Assembly: GCF_010977555.1 (NCBI RefSeq)
Contig: NZ_CP048815.1
Coordinates: 248,001 to 312,000, forward strand
Source of the DNA: Caulobacter rhizosphaerae
GTDB lineage: Bacteria > Pseudomonadota > Alphaproteobacteria > Caulobacterales > Caulobacteraceae
DNA length: 64,000 nucleotides
Reading direction: 5' to 3'
This document shows, in pieces, positions 33,609 through 42,333 of this stretch (position 1 is the stretch's first letter; every line of letters starts with the position of its first letter). Under the pieces are notes generated by a model. It was not told the DNA's origin. It saw only the letters and a program-made list of their open reading frames with translations, and searched no databases. Position numbers and translations under genes: made by a program.

Positions 33609-34948
33609 GGCCGTGACCCCGTCTCGAGGGACGGGTTCGGGACGGTCGCTTGCCATCGGCTCTTTGCTCGCCAGATCCACGCCGCGACCACCGCCTCGCC
33701 CAGGAGCACGCCGACCAGTGAATAGAGCGGCCCGCCGATCAGCAGGAACCCAGCGACGCCGACGATCGACACGCCGCACGAGACCATGCTGGCGTGAGCC
33801 AGCGGCTTGAACTGTCCGGCGGCCTGAAGCAGGACGCTTTCTGGCGTCCGCAACGTCCGCACGCCGGCGATCGCCAGCCACAGCAGGGTGCCGATCACCA
33901 GGTAGTGTCGGTCGTAGTCCTTGGGGAACAGCGCGCCTGGCGCGTAGCGCATCATCACCAGGGCGACCACCACGGTCGCTATCCAGGCGATGGCCAGCAT
34001 GGCCCGGAAGAATCGCACCGTGGCGAAGGTCTCCTGGTGGCGATCTTCCGCCAGTTGCCGCGCCATCTGAGGCCGTTCAAATTCCGTAAGGGCGTTGGTG
34101 GTGACGCTGATCGGGCGCATGAGCAGGGCGCTCGCTGCGAGCGGCGCGAAGGCGGTCGCGCCGCTGATCAGGGTCACGATATAGGCGTGGGCGTTGGCGG
34201 TGGCTTCCGTGGTCAGCACGCCGGTAAGAGACCAGCCCGAATGTTCGCGCCAGACCTTGGCGTAGAGCGGCACGGCCCGAGGGCTGACCTCGAGGAATTG
34301 CCGCTTCAGGTACCGCGGGCCAAACGGGAGCAGACTTAGCAGGGCGCCCACGAATAGGCCCGCGTAGGGCGCCAGGATTGAAGTGCTGTGCGACAGCGAC
34401 ACCAGGCCGACGCTGCTCAGGAGGGTGAGGCTGTAGACAAGGTCTGAAATCGTCGTCAGCCATTGCTTTCCCATCGCATAGGCGTAGGCGCGCGCGAACC
34501 AGCGCAGCAGCATCAACATGGCGTAGCCGGCGAAAAGCAGGCTCGCCGTGGCGTCGGTGCGCAACAGCAGGCCAATCGTCGCGAAAATCGCGAAAGCCAC
34601 GACTGACAGCGCCAGGCTGGTGGACATCAGGCAGCGGCGCATGACCTGGTCGCGGTCTTCGTCCCGTGACAGCAGGATCGGCATGGGCGCGCAGAACAAA
34701 GCGCTCCAAAGGCCCGTGCTAAGCTGGGAGGCCACCAATAGAAACGAAAACGTCCCGAACGCGCCGGGATCCAGAACGTGCAGCAATTGTACGGAGAGGA
34801 CGAACTGTGATCCGGCCGTCCCCACCGGACCCGCCGCGGCCAGGCCATAGCGCAAGGTCTTCCACACCAGCCGCGCCAGGGGCGATCGGTCCGGTCTCAC
34901 GGATGCAGAGGAACCGGCGGCCATGGCTTGAGAAGCCGGTTCAAGCAC
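33605..34948 (-). CDS. Wzx-like flippase / polysaccharide biosynthesis membrane protein
   Basis: This 447-residue protein has about twelve membrane segments. It resembles MOP-superfamily flippases: LRYGLAAAGPVGTAGSQFVLSVQLLHVLDPGAFGTFSFLLVASQL gives the first two segments with the conserved L.P..FG..S pattern. It differs strongly from the other flippase at 31.1-32.5 kb, so the two may handle different lipid-linked units or one may be specialised. The GTG at 34948 overlaps the preceding gene by eight bases; an ATG at 34924 is an alternative. Its stop overlaps the next GT2 start. Confidence 0.85.
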   Translation of the reverse strand: MLEPASQAMAAGSSASVRPDRSPLARLVWKTLRYGLAAAGPVGTAGSQFVLSVQLLHVLDPGAFGTFSFLLVASQLSTGLWSALFCAPMPILLSRDEDRDQVMRRCLMSTSLALSVVAFAIFATIGLLLRTDATASLLFAGYAMLMLLRWFARAYAYAMGKQWLTTISDLVYSLTLLSSVGLVSLSHSTSILAPYAGLFVGALLSLLPFGPRYLKRQFLEVSPRAVPLYAKVWREHSGWSLTGVLTTEATANAHAYIVTLISGATAFAPLAASALLMRPISVTTNALTEFERPQMARQLAEDRHQETFATVRFFRAMLAIAWIATVVVALVMMRYAPGALFPKDYDRHYLVIGTLLWLAIAGVRTLRTPESVLLQAAGQFKPLAHASMVSCGVSIVGVAGFLLIGGPLYSLVGVLLGEAVVAAWIWRAKSRWQATVPNPSLETGSRP

Positions 34949-36263
34949 GGGTCGGCGATTTTAGGTGCGCCGACGAAGCGCCGCGCCGTTCGGACGAGGA
35001 CGGACGCACCGGCTTGGAGGAACGTCGCAAGACCACGCCTGTAAGCGCGATAGTGATCATGAGGAACACCTCGATGATGGTGTCTCGATCGAGCAGACTG
35101 GATTCGGTCATGTTATGGCCGGCGCAGAAGACCAGAAGGGCCGCGGGTAGGGCGACTTGGGCGCGCGCGGTCGTGTTGGCGCCCAGCAGCCTGCCCGCGG
35201 GCGCCAGTATCGAGGCGACAACGGCCAGGACCAGGCCCGGAATGCCGATCTGCACCAGCAGGTCCAGGTAACCGTTGTGCCCGTTTCCGAGCTGGCTGAC
35301 CCAGTTTCTCGTGTACTGGTACACCGGACTATCTTCACCGATGTTCCAGAACGACCCATAGCCGGAGCCGGTAAAGGGGTGGTCTTCGGCGAACGCGATC
35401 AGGTGCGGCCAGATCTGCACTCGGCCGGTCAGCGCGTCCTTGCGGGAAAAGGGGCCAAGCATCTCGTCCCACCATGTCATCGTACTGAGCATGACGACGA
35501 TGCTGACGATGGTGAGAACCGGTATCAGAGCGATCCGATACTTGGGATTGAAGCGTAGGGCGATCAGGCCGCAAGCGGCGGCGGTCACCAACATGCCCAT
35601 CGATGTCTTGGATTGGGTTCGAAAGAGATAGTAGGCGGCCCCGGCGATCACGCCGAGTCGGACGGCCAGCCACATCCGCTGGCCGCCAAACGCGAAGACC
35701 AGTATCGTCAGCGCGCAGATCGCACCGGTGAAGTTCTTTTGCGGCAGTAGCCCGCGCCAGTCGCCGACCAGCCCTGCGTCCATCGAGTCGGTGAGGCCAT
35801 GTATGGCTGACGGCCACACGGCGATTGCGATGTAGTTGGCCACGAGCAGCCCGGCCAGGAAGATCATGGTCGTCTTGATCGTGCGATCGTAGCCGCAGTC
35901 GTCAATCACCATGAAGATCGTCCAGATGATGATCGTGGTCAGCAGGAGGCGTCTGGCGCCGATGAGCGGATCGATCGCCCAGGTCAGGCTGATCCAACAC
36001 CACGCGACCGTCAGCATCAGGGTGATTGGAACGGTCGTCAGCTTGGCGCGCTGCTTTAAGGCTCCGACCGCCCAAATGGTAAGCCCGAACAGAACGATGT
36101 AGCTGGATTGGCGGAAGAGGTTGCCGTCGCCGGTCATCTGCCCGCCGCTGGTGATGATCGGCGCGACCACCATCAGGGTCAGGAGTACGAACAGAATATA
36201 GACCGACGGGATCAGGAAAGGCCGTGGTCCCGCGCTGCGGCGCCGCTCACCGGTTTCGGCCAT
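34941..36263 (-). CDS. O-antigen ligase / Wzy family membrane protein
   Basis: This 440-residue polytopic protein of the Wzy_C family (PF04932) has about eleven membrane segments. A periplasmic loop holds GRVQIWPHLIAFAEDHPFTGSGYGSFWN, ending in the conserved GHNGYLDLLVQIGIPGLVL. The N-terminal part includes WCWISLTWAIDPLIGARRLLLT, as in ExoQ-like succinoglycan polymerisation proteins. The basic C-terminal tail is cytoplasmic. The likely role is polymerisation of the EPS repeat unit. The ATG at 36263 has GAGGG seven bases upstream. A structured 175-base gap lies between this gene and the upstream GT4 gene. Confidence 0.9.
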   Translation of the reverse strand: MAETGERRRSAGPRPFLIPSVYILFVLLTLMVVAPIITSGGQMTGDGNLFRQSSYIVLFGLTIWAVGALKQRAKLTTVPITLMLTVAWCWISLTWAIDPLIGARRLLLTTIIIWTIFMVIDDCGYDRTIKTTMIFLAGLLVANYIAIAVWPSAIHGLTDSMDAGLVGDWRGLLPQKNFTGAICALTILVFAFGGQRMWLAVRLGVIAGAAYYLFRTQSKTSMGMLVTAAACGLIALRFNPKYRIALIPVLTIVSIVVMLSTMTWWDEMLGPFSRKDALTGRVQIWPHLIAFAEDHPFTGSGYGSFWNIGEDSPVYQYTRNWVSQLGNGHNGYLDLLVQIGIPGLVLAVVASILAPAGRLLGANTTARAQVALPAALLVFCAGHNMTESSLLDRDTIIEVFLMITIALTGVVLRRSSKPVRPSSSERRGASSAHLKSPTRA

Positions 36264-36300
36264 GGTCACGCCCTCGTTCCTTTGTTGTATTCAAGGTCCC

Positions 36301-36367
36301 GCTCGCCTTTGCGCCGTCTTGACGCGAGCCGACTGGCGCGGGCCCCTCTAGAACAGAGGCCGCGCCA
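36301..36367 (-). promoter_or_regulatory. tandem hairpins in the gap before the Wzy-like gene
   Basis: GCTCGC (36301-36306) pairs with GCGAGC (36324-36329). TGGCGCGG (36334-36341) pairs with CCGCGCCA (36360-36367), and inside it CCTCT (36345-36349) pairs with AGAGG (36355-36359) around a 5-base loop. The structures sit within a minus-strand operon and have no U-tract, so RNA processing or stability control is more likely than termination. Confidence 0.4.
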
Positions 36368-36437
36368 AGAGGCAATACGAAGGCGCGTTCGCCCCCTGCA
36401 GCGGCGGCGCGACGCTCCAAATCGCAGCGTCCAGAGT

Positions 36438-37622
36438 TCATGCCCGATCCAGAAGGCCTTCATAGGCTGTGATCATGGTGTCGTAGGCGGCGGCGGCTCC
36501 CAGGGCCGCGGCGCGCGATGCGGCGGCGGCGTAATGATCTGGGTCGTCCAGCAGGTGAAGGATCTCCCGCGCCAGCGCCCGGTCGTCGTGCACGCCCGCC
36601 ACCGCCCCGCAGAGCGCGCCGTCGGGCGCGGAAATGCCCTCGATCTGCACCTGGGCGTCGGACACGACCAGCGGCAAGCCAAGCTTGGCGGCTTCGATCA
36701 AGGCCAGGCTATGGCCCTCGAACAGGCTCGGTTGAACGAAGACATCGCCGCCGGCCAAGATGTTCAGCGCTTCCTTTCGAGGGTGGAAACCCAGGAATTC
36801 AACCCGTTCGGCGACGCCGAGCTCGCGGGCCAGCGCCTTCAGGGCCGCCTCATCGGGCCCTTCGCCGACGATCCGGATCGTGACGTCGGGCATATGCACC
36901 GCAGCGCGGATCAACACCGGATAATTCTTTTGGTAAGCCAGGCGGCCGATCGCGACCACCTGCCGCCCCGCCGCCCGATCCCGGGACCGTTGGCCGGCCA
37001 GCCCAGCGATCTGGGCCTCGACCTCAAGCGGCAGGGCGTTCTTGATCGTCAGAAGCTTGGCGCGATAGGCCGCCAGCTTGCCGGCGTGGCTGCGCTGTAC
37101 TGTTTCGGAAACGCCCACGATGCGCACCACCGCGCCCAGCGATCCGGTCAGGCCGTCGAGCAGGTTGAGGGCCGGATTGTAGGTGTTCGAGGGGGTGTGG
37201 TGCGAGGTGACGACGTGCACCGGCCGTCTGGCGAGCAGGGCGGCGATCGGCGCTAAGACATTGGCGGCCGGCAAGGCGGTGAACACCACGTCGGCCTCAA
37301 AAGCGTCGAACAGGCGGGCCAGACGATGCGCCATCGCCAGTTTCGCGCCGAACGATGAGGGCTTGCGCTCCAGGGCGTAGGTCCACGGCGTGTTGGGGGC
37401 GGTGTTCTGAGCCGTATCGCCAGGATAGAGCGCCGCCAGCATGACAGCGTGGCCTCGCAGCCTTAGGCCCTCGGCGAGGTTGGCCCAAATCTCTTGGGCG
37501 CCGCCGGGCGTAGAGTGCGACACTAGGAAGATGGCCCGGTGAGGTGTCGGATTGGCCGCGCGAACCGATGAGGTCGCCGACCCTCCAGCGCCTTCCGTTC
37601 TCGTAGCGGAGTCGATCGTCAC
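36438..37622 (-). CDS. GT4 family glycosyltransferase
   Basis: This retaining GT-B enzyme has about 394 residues. HRAIFLVSHSTPGGAQEIWANLAEGLRLRGHAVMLAAL is the acceptor-side glycine motif (GGAQ). VVTSHHTPSNTYNPAL follows. The donor side has KNALPLEVEAQ, VVAIGRLAYQKNYPVLIRAA, VTIRIVGEGPDEAALKALARELGV and VFVQPSLFEGHSLALIEAAKLGLPLVVSDA with the E-x7-E pair. The frame has no ATG near the conserved start. GTG 37622, with GAGAGAA eight bases upstream, is preferred over starts deep inside the preceding gene. It lies 52 bases downstream of the second WecG-type gene. Confidence 0.88.
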   Translation of the reverse strand: MTIDSATRTEGAGGSATSSVRAANPTPHRAIFLVSHSTPGGAQEIWANLAEGLRLRGHAVMLAALYPGDTAQNTAPNTPWTYALERKPSSFGAKLAMAHRLARLFDAFEADVVFTALPAANVLAPIAALLARRPVHVVTSHHTPSNTYNPALNLLDGLTGSLGAVVRIVGVSETVQRSHAGKLAAYRAKLLTIKNALPLEVEAQIAGLAGQRSRDRAAGRQVVAIGRLAYQKNYPVLIRAAVHMPDVTIRIVGEGPDEAALKALARELGVAERVEFLGFHPRKEALNILAGGDVFVQPSLFEGHSLALIEAAKLGLPLVVSDAQVQIEGISAPDGALCGAVAGVHDDRALAREILHLLDDPDHYAAAASRAAALGAAAAYDTMITAYEGLLDRA

Positions 37623-37674
37623 CAGCGTGGTTCTCTCGAAAGGGTTGCCAAGGGGAGGTTTCGCGCTGTGACGT

Positions 37675-38484
37675 TCACGGCGTCTTGGCGTTCTCCAGGA
37701 CTGGCGCGCGATCGGACGTCTGGGTCGCCAGATAGAACAGCGCCGGAAGATTGGTCCTGAAATACCGTCCGCCCAGCCGTAGGGGTTCGTTGATCGTCCG
37801 GTGCAGCCACTCCAAGCCGATGACTTGCATCCACTGGGGCGCACGTTTGAACTTGCCCGAATAGTGGTCGAACATTCCGCCGCAGGTCCGAATCCAGCCG
37901 ATGCCCAAAAGGCGCTCGCGATTCCGATGGGCGAAGGCTTCCTGCAACGGACTGCCAAGCCCGACCCACATCACGTCTGTCTTCAGGGCCACGACCTCCG
38001 CGCAGATCTCCGGCTCGTCTGCCTGGGTGAAGTAGCCGTTACGGACGCCGACGATCTCAAGGTCTGGATAGAGGTCGCGGAAATGTTGGGCGGCCTTTTC
38101 GGCGACGCCGGGCTTGGCGCCGAGAAAATAGAATTTCAAACCCTCGCGGGCGGCGACTTGCGCGGCGTCGTTGATGAAGTCGGTCGTGGCCACCCGTTCG
38201 CGCAGGGGTTCGGCGCAGAGCAGCTGGGTGGCCATCACCAGCGGCATGCCGTCGGCGTCGACGATGTCGGCCGCCAGGATCAGGTCGCGAAACTCGGCGT
38301 TGCGGTGGAAATCGGCGATGACCGCGCCGTTCGAAGACACGACGATGCGTGGATAGCCCTTCTTCCCCGCCCGCGCCGCGCGGATGTCTTCGAGCATCAC
38401 GGCCGCGAGTTCCGCGCGAGTTAGGCGCGTGGTGGGAACTCCGCCCACCAGGAGCGTGCGCAACGTCCCCGACCTATCTGGCAT
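37675..38484 (-). CDS. WecG/TagA/CpsF family glycosyltransferase (GT26)
   Basis: This 269-residue GT26 enzyme is the second in the window. Marks are IVVSSNGAVIADFHRNAEFRDLI, ADIVDADGMPLVMATQLL (D.mP motif), LKFYFLGAKPGVAEKAAQHF, DVMWVGLGSPLQEAFAHRNRERL and CGGMFDHYSGKFKRAPQWMQVIGLEWLHRTINEPLRLGGRY. It would add a sugar to a polyprenyl-linked disaccharide early in repeat-unit synthesis. The ATG at 38484 is preferred; a TTG at 38496 would add four residues. It is the first gene of the minus-strand run 38484-31060. Confidence 0.91.
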   Translation of the reverse strand: MPDRSGTLRTLLVGGVPTTRLTRAELAAVMLEDIRAARAGKKGYPRIVVSSNGAVIADFHRNAEFRDLILAADIVDADGMPLVMATQLLCAEPLRERVATTDFINDAAQVAAREGLKFYFLGAKPGVAEKAAQHFRDLYPDLEIVGVRNGYFTQADEPEICAEVVALKTDVMWVGLGSPLQEAFAHRNRERLLGIGWIRTCGGMFDHYSGKFKRAPQWMQVIGLEWLHRTINEPLRLGGRYFRTNLPALFYLATQTSDRAPVLENAKTP

Positions 38485-38928
38485 GCAGTTCGCCAATCCT
38501 GAACAGACTCAACGCCATGACCTTGGTCGATATCCTTTGCGTCCGCTCGAAGGCCGCATTTTTCTGTTCGGATACGGCTCTGACGCGACATCGCCAAGAC
38601 AGAGCGGGTGAAATTAAAAGCCTCGTGAGACCAGCACGCCCTAGACGGCGATCCCGGATCTACATGTCCGAAACCTCGCCCCATGCACAAGCGTATCGTG
38701 TGGTTTTTTGAGCGTCCTTTTGGTCTCGATCATTTTTTGGCGCCTCAAGACACCCGGCGCGCTTGCGGCGCGCTGGGCGGACCTTGGTTGAATTTTCAAG
38801 CTCAAGACTTTGGCCAAGCTTTGCAGGGGCTGGACGTTATTCGCGTCAAGGTCCGCCAAGCAGCGTCCATCAGGTGCTAGATTCCGAAATCAACCCTGCC
38901 AGCAAATGGTTAAGCCTTAGCTGCAGAA
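38485..38928. promoter_or_regulatory. 444-bp AT-richer intergenic region before the GT26 operon
   Basis: This stretch separates the GT26 start from the end of the next minus-strand gene (38929). It is richer in A/T than its surroundings and has T-runs at 38703-38709 and 38733-38738. A 65-codon plus-strand frame (38683-38880) has A/T-rich third positions and no ribosome site, so I do not call it a gene. The region most likely holds the promoter of the six-gene GT26-GT4-Wzy-Wzx-GT2-Wzx operon. A -35/-10 pair could not be fixed with confidence. Confidence 0.4.
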
Positions 38929-40281
38929 CTAGCTTCGCCATTGGGTGAAGGCGAACTGCAGGCCCAGCAGAAAGGCCCAGGACGCGGCGATAGAGGGGAC
39001 TTCCAGCGCGTAGTCGGTGATTCCGTGAAGCAGGATCACCGCGCTGGAGGCCACCAGGCCCCGGGCCAGCGTCTTACCGGAGCGCATCTTCGGAACGTGC
39101 AGGGCGGAGATCAACGTGATCGCGGCCACTAGGGCGAACATGGGCAAGGACCCGGCGACACCGGCTTCCTCCAACCATTGAATGTAGACGTTGTGAGCGG
39201 CCCGGATCGACCACAGAACCGAGTAGTTCTCGGTCGTCAGAGCCTGGCCGTTGACGTCGTTGAACGATCCAAGCCCGTGTCCGAAGATTGGCGAGACCAG
39301 GAACGCGCGCCAGTGGGTCGAGAAGATCAGGCCGCGGATCGTGGCGTCGGAATTCAGCTCGTCCACCCGCGTCCACATGGGGATCGACGCGCCACCGACG
39401 ATCACCAGCGCCGCCGCGGCCAGAAGGATGTCGCGTGGACGAACGGTTATGCGGACCTTGCGCTGGGAGGCGAGGTCCCAGGCCAAGAAGATCAGAATCG
39501 ACGCGCCAGTGGCGGCCATGCCCATGCGAGAGGCGGTCAGGACCAGGCAGATGGCGATGAAGAGGAGACTTCCGGCCGGCGTGGCGAGCTTGCGCAGCCG
39601 GTCGCCTTGATCCAGCCGGGCTGTCCTTCGCAACTGCCGAATGAGAAAGGCGGTGGAGATGACCGCCAGCACGCCAAAGACCGTGGCGCCGCTGTTGGCG
39701 CTCAGAAAGCCCCCCGACAGCCGCCCCCGGACCTGAAGGCCCGCCAGGAAGAAGGCGATCGACAAGGCGGCGTAGACGCCGCCCAGCAGGGTAATCCATT
39801 CGATGGTCGTGCGGGCCCGCTCACCGCGCGCTCCATGAACACAGCCCACGCCGAAGATGCAAGCCAGGCCACAGAGCTTGACGATCTCAAGCCAGGTCGC
39901 CGACCGATTGATCGACAGGACCCCCGGCAGGTCCGCCAACCGCCAAACAGGCGCTGAAGCCGGCGAGGCCGGCAGGTAGAGCGTCAACAAGGCGACGGCC
40001 AAAACGGTCGCGAACAGCCCCAGCACAGGCCAGACGAATCCGAGTTCGGCCAGTTCATCCCGGACGCGTGGCCGCGTCAGCACGACGCACAGCGCCAACG
40101 CCAACGCCAAGGAGAAGCCCTGGGCCATCGCCGTCTGGTTGGCGCCCGCCGCAAGATGGGTCAGGTAGAGCGCGCCGGGCGTCACGGCCAGGGTCAGCCG
40201 CCGCCACCGCGTCTCCGCCGAGGCAGGCGCGCGCGGAATCACAAGGCGTCGGTGGTGACGCCGCGCTTGCCGAGAGGCCAT
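38929..40281 (-). CDS. O-antigen ligase / Wzy family membrane protein
   Basis: This 450-residue polytopic protein of the O-antigen ligase family has a basic cytoplasmic N-terminus (MASRQARRHHRRLVIPRAP) and about twelve membrane segments. The large periplasmic loop contains IRGLIFSTHWRAFLVSPIFGHGLGSFNDVN and ends with SIRAAHNVYIQWLEEAGVAGSLP, where the conserved AHN.Y.Q...E.G motif lies. It starts ten bases after the beta-barrel gene and so belongs to that export-related group. It could be an EPS polymerase or a ligase/attachment enzyme. It is the third Wzy-like protein in the locus. Confidence 0.88.
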   Translation of the reverse strand: MASRQARRHHRRLVIPRAPASAETRWRRLTLAVTPGALYLTHLAAGANQTAMAQGFSLALALALCVVLTRPRVRDELAELGFVWPVLGLFATVLAVALLTLYLPASPASAPVWRLADLPGVLSINRSATWLEIVKLCGLACIFGVGCVHGARGERARTTIEWITLLGGVYAALSIAFFLAGLQVRGRLSGGFLSANSGATVFGVLAVISTAFLIRQLRRTARLDQGDRLRKLATPAGSLLFIAICLVLTASRMGMAATGASILIFLAWDLASQRKVRITVRPRDILLAAAALVIVGGASIPMWTRVDELNSDATIRGLIFSTHWRAFLVSPIFGHGLGSFNDVNGQALTTENYSVLWSIRAAHNVYIQWLEEAGVAGSLPMFALVAAITLISALHVPKMRSGKTLARGLVASSAVILLHGITDYALEVPSIAASWAFLLGLQFAFTQWRS

Positions 40282-40291
40282 GGCCAGATCG

Positions 40292-41602
40292 TTAGAGCTG
40301 GGTCGTCAGCGAAAGGACGACCCGGTTGACCGTGTAGCTGGGACCGCTGGCGGCTCCATCGGAGGATTGCTTGGTGCGGTAGTAGCGCACGGCAAGGCCG
40401 ATATTGCGATTGACCAGATAGTTGCCGCCGAGCCCGAACTCGGTGCGGTTGTCTTCGCGGTCGATGCCGTTGTAGTCGTCGTTCGCATGCTTGACGCTGG
40501 CGCTCAGGATAACATTGCGCAGCAGTTCATGATCGACGCTCAGGCCAAAGTCGGTGGACAGATAACCGCCCGCGCCGGCGACGCCGGCGTCTTCGATGCC
40601 CCGCGATGCGGTGGCCTTTACGGTGGTGAGTTCGGTCGGGAACCACTCGACCTGGGTGCGCGAGCCGAAGCCGTGAATGTCGCCGTACACGGCGTTGTCG
40701 AACGATTGGCTGATGTAGCCGACCGCCACTTCGCCGCGGACGACCGCGCCCAGCTCGAAGTTGACGCCGGTGAGCAGCTCATAGCCCTTGGAGTCCCGCG
40801 ATGGGGTGGCGACGGTGCTGGTATCGTAGTTGCGCTTATTGCCCGTGGCCGCGACGAAGACCGCGGTCGCCGGGCTGACGGCGTAGTCCACGCGGCCCTG
40901 CAGACTGGTGTTGACGCGGTCGCGCACGTCCTGCTCGATGACGACGCCGTTCAGGTCGAGACCGTCCTTGTAGTCGTAAGACTGGATGTCGGCGCGGGTC
41001 ATCAGCTTGGTGCGCCCCACGATCCGGGTGGCCGCCGCATACGCCTGAGCCTGATCATACTTAATGGGCTCGCGTGCCGAAACCGCAGTGTTCGACGAGG
41101 TGCGCGGCTCGATCGCCTTGATGTAGTCCGCGCCCGCCGCGATGTTGAACTCGCGCAACACATCAATGCGGCCAGTGCCGCCGATGCTCCAGTTGTTGGC
41201 GTTTTCGGTGTGGTACTTCTCATTGCGAACGAAGTCGCCGCGGACGTAAGCGTTCAACTGATGCCGCGACCAGTTGGAATTGAGGGTCGCCGACGGCCGG
41301 GCGTGGAACGCCCAGTCGCTGACCGGGCCGTTCTCGACGGCGAAGACGTTGTCGCTGTTTTCGTTGTCGAGCTGAAGGCGTGGAAATACCGCGAATGCGC
41401 CAATCGAGGTGCCGAGCGCTTCATACTCAGGGTGCGGCCGGTCCAGAACCGCGACGCTGCGGTCCCGCGCGAACAGATCGGGGGTGCGAGCCTGGGCCGA
41501 ATCGAGCGCCTGGCCGAACGAGGTCGTCGGACAGGCGCTCGCCGCGACGGCGAGAATGAAACAGGCCTTGGCGGCGTTCATCTTGATGTCAGTCGCCCGC
41601 AT
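40292..41602 (-). CDS. outer-membrane beta-barrel protein, probable EPS export barrel (PF10082-like)
   Basis: This 436-residue protein has a signal sequence (KMNAAKACFILAVAASACPTTSFGQ). It is followed by alternating amphipathic strands up to the terminal VNRVVLSLTTQL. Features typical of the beta-barrel-porin-2 family in EPS loci are GAFAVFPRLQLDNENSDNVF (the ..P.l.l....D.N.f pattern near 75-95), VNFELGAVVRGEVAVGYISQSF and GLSVDHELLRNVILSASVKHANDDY. ATG 41602 has GAGGGA nine bases upstream. Together with the short OPX protein it could make the EPS exit pore, as EpsX and EpsY do in Myxococcus. Confidence 0.85.
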   Translation of the reverse strand: MRATDIKMNAAKACFILAVAASACPTTSFGQALDSAQARTPDLFARDRSVAVLDRPHPEYEALGTSIGAFAVFPRLQLDNENSDNVFAVENGPVSDWAFHARPSATLNSNWSRHQLNAYVRGDFVRNEKYHTENANNWSIGGTGRIDVLREFNIAAGADYIKAIEPRTSSNTAVSAREPIKYDQAQAYAAATRIVGRTKLMTRADIQSYDYKDGLDLNGVVIEQDVRDRVNTSLQGRVDYAVSPATAVFVAATGNKRNYDTSTVATPSRDSKGYELLTGVNFELGAVVRGEVAVGYISQSFDNAVYGDIHGFGSRTQVEWFPTELTTVKATASRGIEDAGVAGAGGYLSTDFGLSVDHELLRNVILSASVKHANDDYNGIDREDNRTEFGLGGNYLVNRNIGLAVRYYRTKQSSDGAASGPSYTVNRVVLSLTTQL

Positions 41603-41665
41603 GCGGCCAAGTCCCTCGTTCCGGTCAGTCACTATTGCACCTTCGATTAGTTTTCTTGTCGGCCG

Positions 41666-42142
41666 TTAGGCCGCGCGGTAGTCCGAACCACCGCCGCCGC
41701 CCGTGCCGCCCGGAGCCGAAATCGGCGGACCGCCGGTAGGGCCGATCGCGCCGGGACCTTCCTGCACCTTGATGGCCGCCTGAACCTTGGCCAGCACCTC
41801 GGCGATGGCGGCGGCGATCGCGGGGGTCAGGGTTCCCGCGGCCTGCATGTTGGTCAAGGTAAGCTGCAACGCGCTCACGGCCGTGAGCGGTTCGACGCCG
41901 CTGGTGGCGATGGTCTGCTCCAGGGCCGTCACGATGACGGCCTGGGTCGCATCGGCCGGTAGCGACTTCGACTGAGCACTGGCTTCGGCGGCCAGCGCCG
42001 CGATCGCCAGGGCCGACGCCAGCGGGCCGGGATCCGGCGTCGGCGCTTGGGCGACAGCGATGAGCGGCGAGACTGCGAAGCCCATCGCCGCGGTGGCCGC
42101 CATCGCACGCATCGCGATGGCCACGAATGTATTTCTGTTCAT
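41666..42142 (-). CDS. exported alanine-rich protein of unknown function
   Basis: This 158-residue protein has a clear signal peptide (MRAMAATAAMGFAVSPLIAVAQA). It is followed by an Ala/Thr/Leu-rich helical region with no cysteines (SALAIAALAAEASAQSKSLPADATQAVIVTALEQTIATSG...). A C-terminal Gly/Pro linker GPTGGPPISAPGGTGGGGGSDYRAA ends it. GGGGGA precedes the ATG and a strong hairpin lies just upstream. It is encoded between the beta-barrel gene and a helical membrane-anchored protein, so a periplasmic or surface role in EPS export is likely. I do not recognise the family. Confidence 0.72.
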   Translation of the reverse strand: MNRNTFVAIAMRAMAATAAMGFAVSPLIAVAQAPTPDPGPLASALAIAALAAEASAQSKSLPADATQAVIVTALEQTIATSGVEPLTAVSALQLTLTNMQAAGTLTPAIAAAIAEVLAKVQAAIKVQEGPGAIGPTGGPPISAPGGTGGGGGSDYRAA

Positions 42143-42156
42143 TCCAAAGTCCCCCT

Positions 42157-42180
42157 AGCCGCGAAGCTCAGTTCGCGGCT
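42157..42180 (-). promoter_or_regulatory. 9-bp hairpin directly upstream of the ribosome site of the Ala-rich protein gene
   Basis: AGCCGCGAA (42157-42165) pairs perfectly with TTCGCGGCT (42172-42180) around a 6-base loop. On the minus-strand mRNA it ends about one base before GGGGGA and 14 bases before the ATG. It could stabilise the 5' end or control translation; no U-tract follows, so a terminator is unlikely. Confidence 0.5.
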
Positions 42181-42333
42181 CGTCGGCCCACCAGCAAAGG
42201 TGGCGCCAATCCCCTCTCGATAGTTGTAAGCCCGACTGCCGCAAAACGTGTAAAATCACGACCTGGGCGTTTACTATAACTTCAAAACCAGCGCAACATC
42301 CATGCGCAAGTAGAGAATATGAAGAATAATCGA

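Noticed and set aside
38683..38880. 65-codon plus-strand frame (MHKRIVWFFERPFG...) in the 444-bp intergenic region
   Set aside because: Third positions are A/T-rich unlike every sure gene here, there is no ribosome site, and it resembles no family. It is more likely promoter DNA or a fossil.
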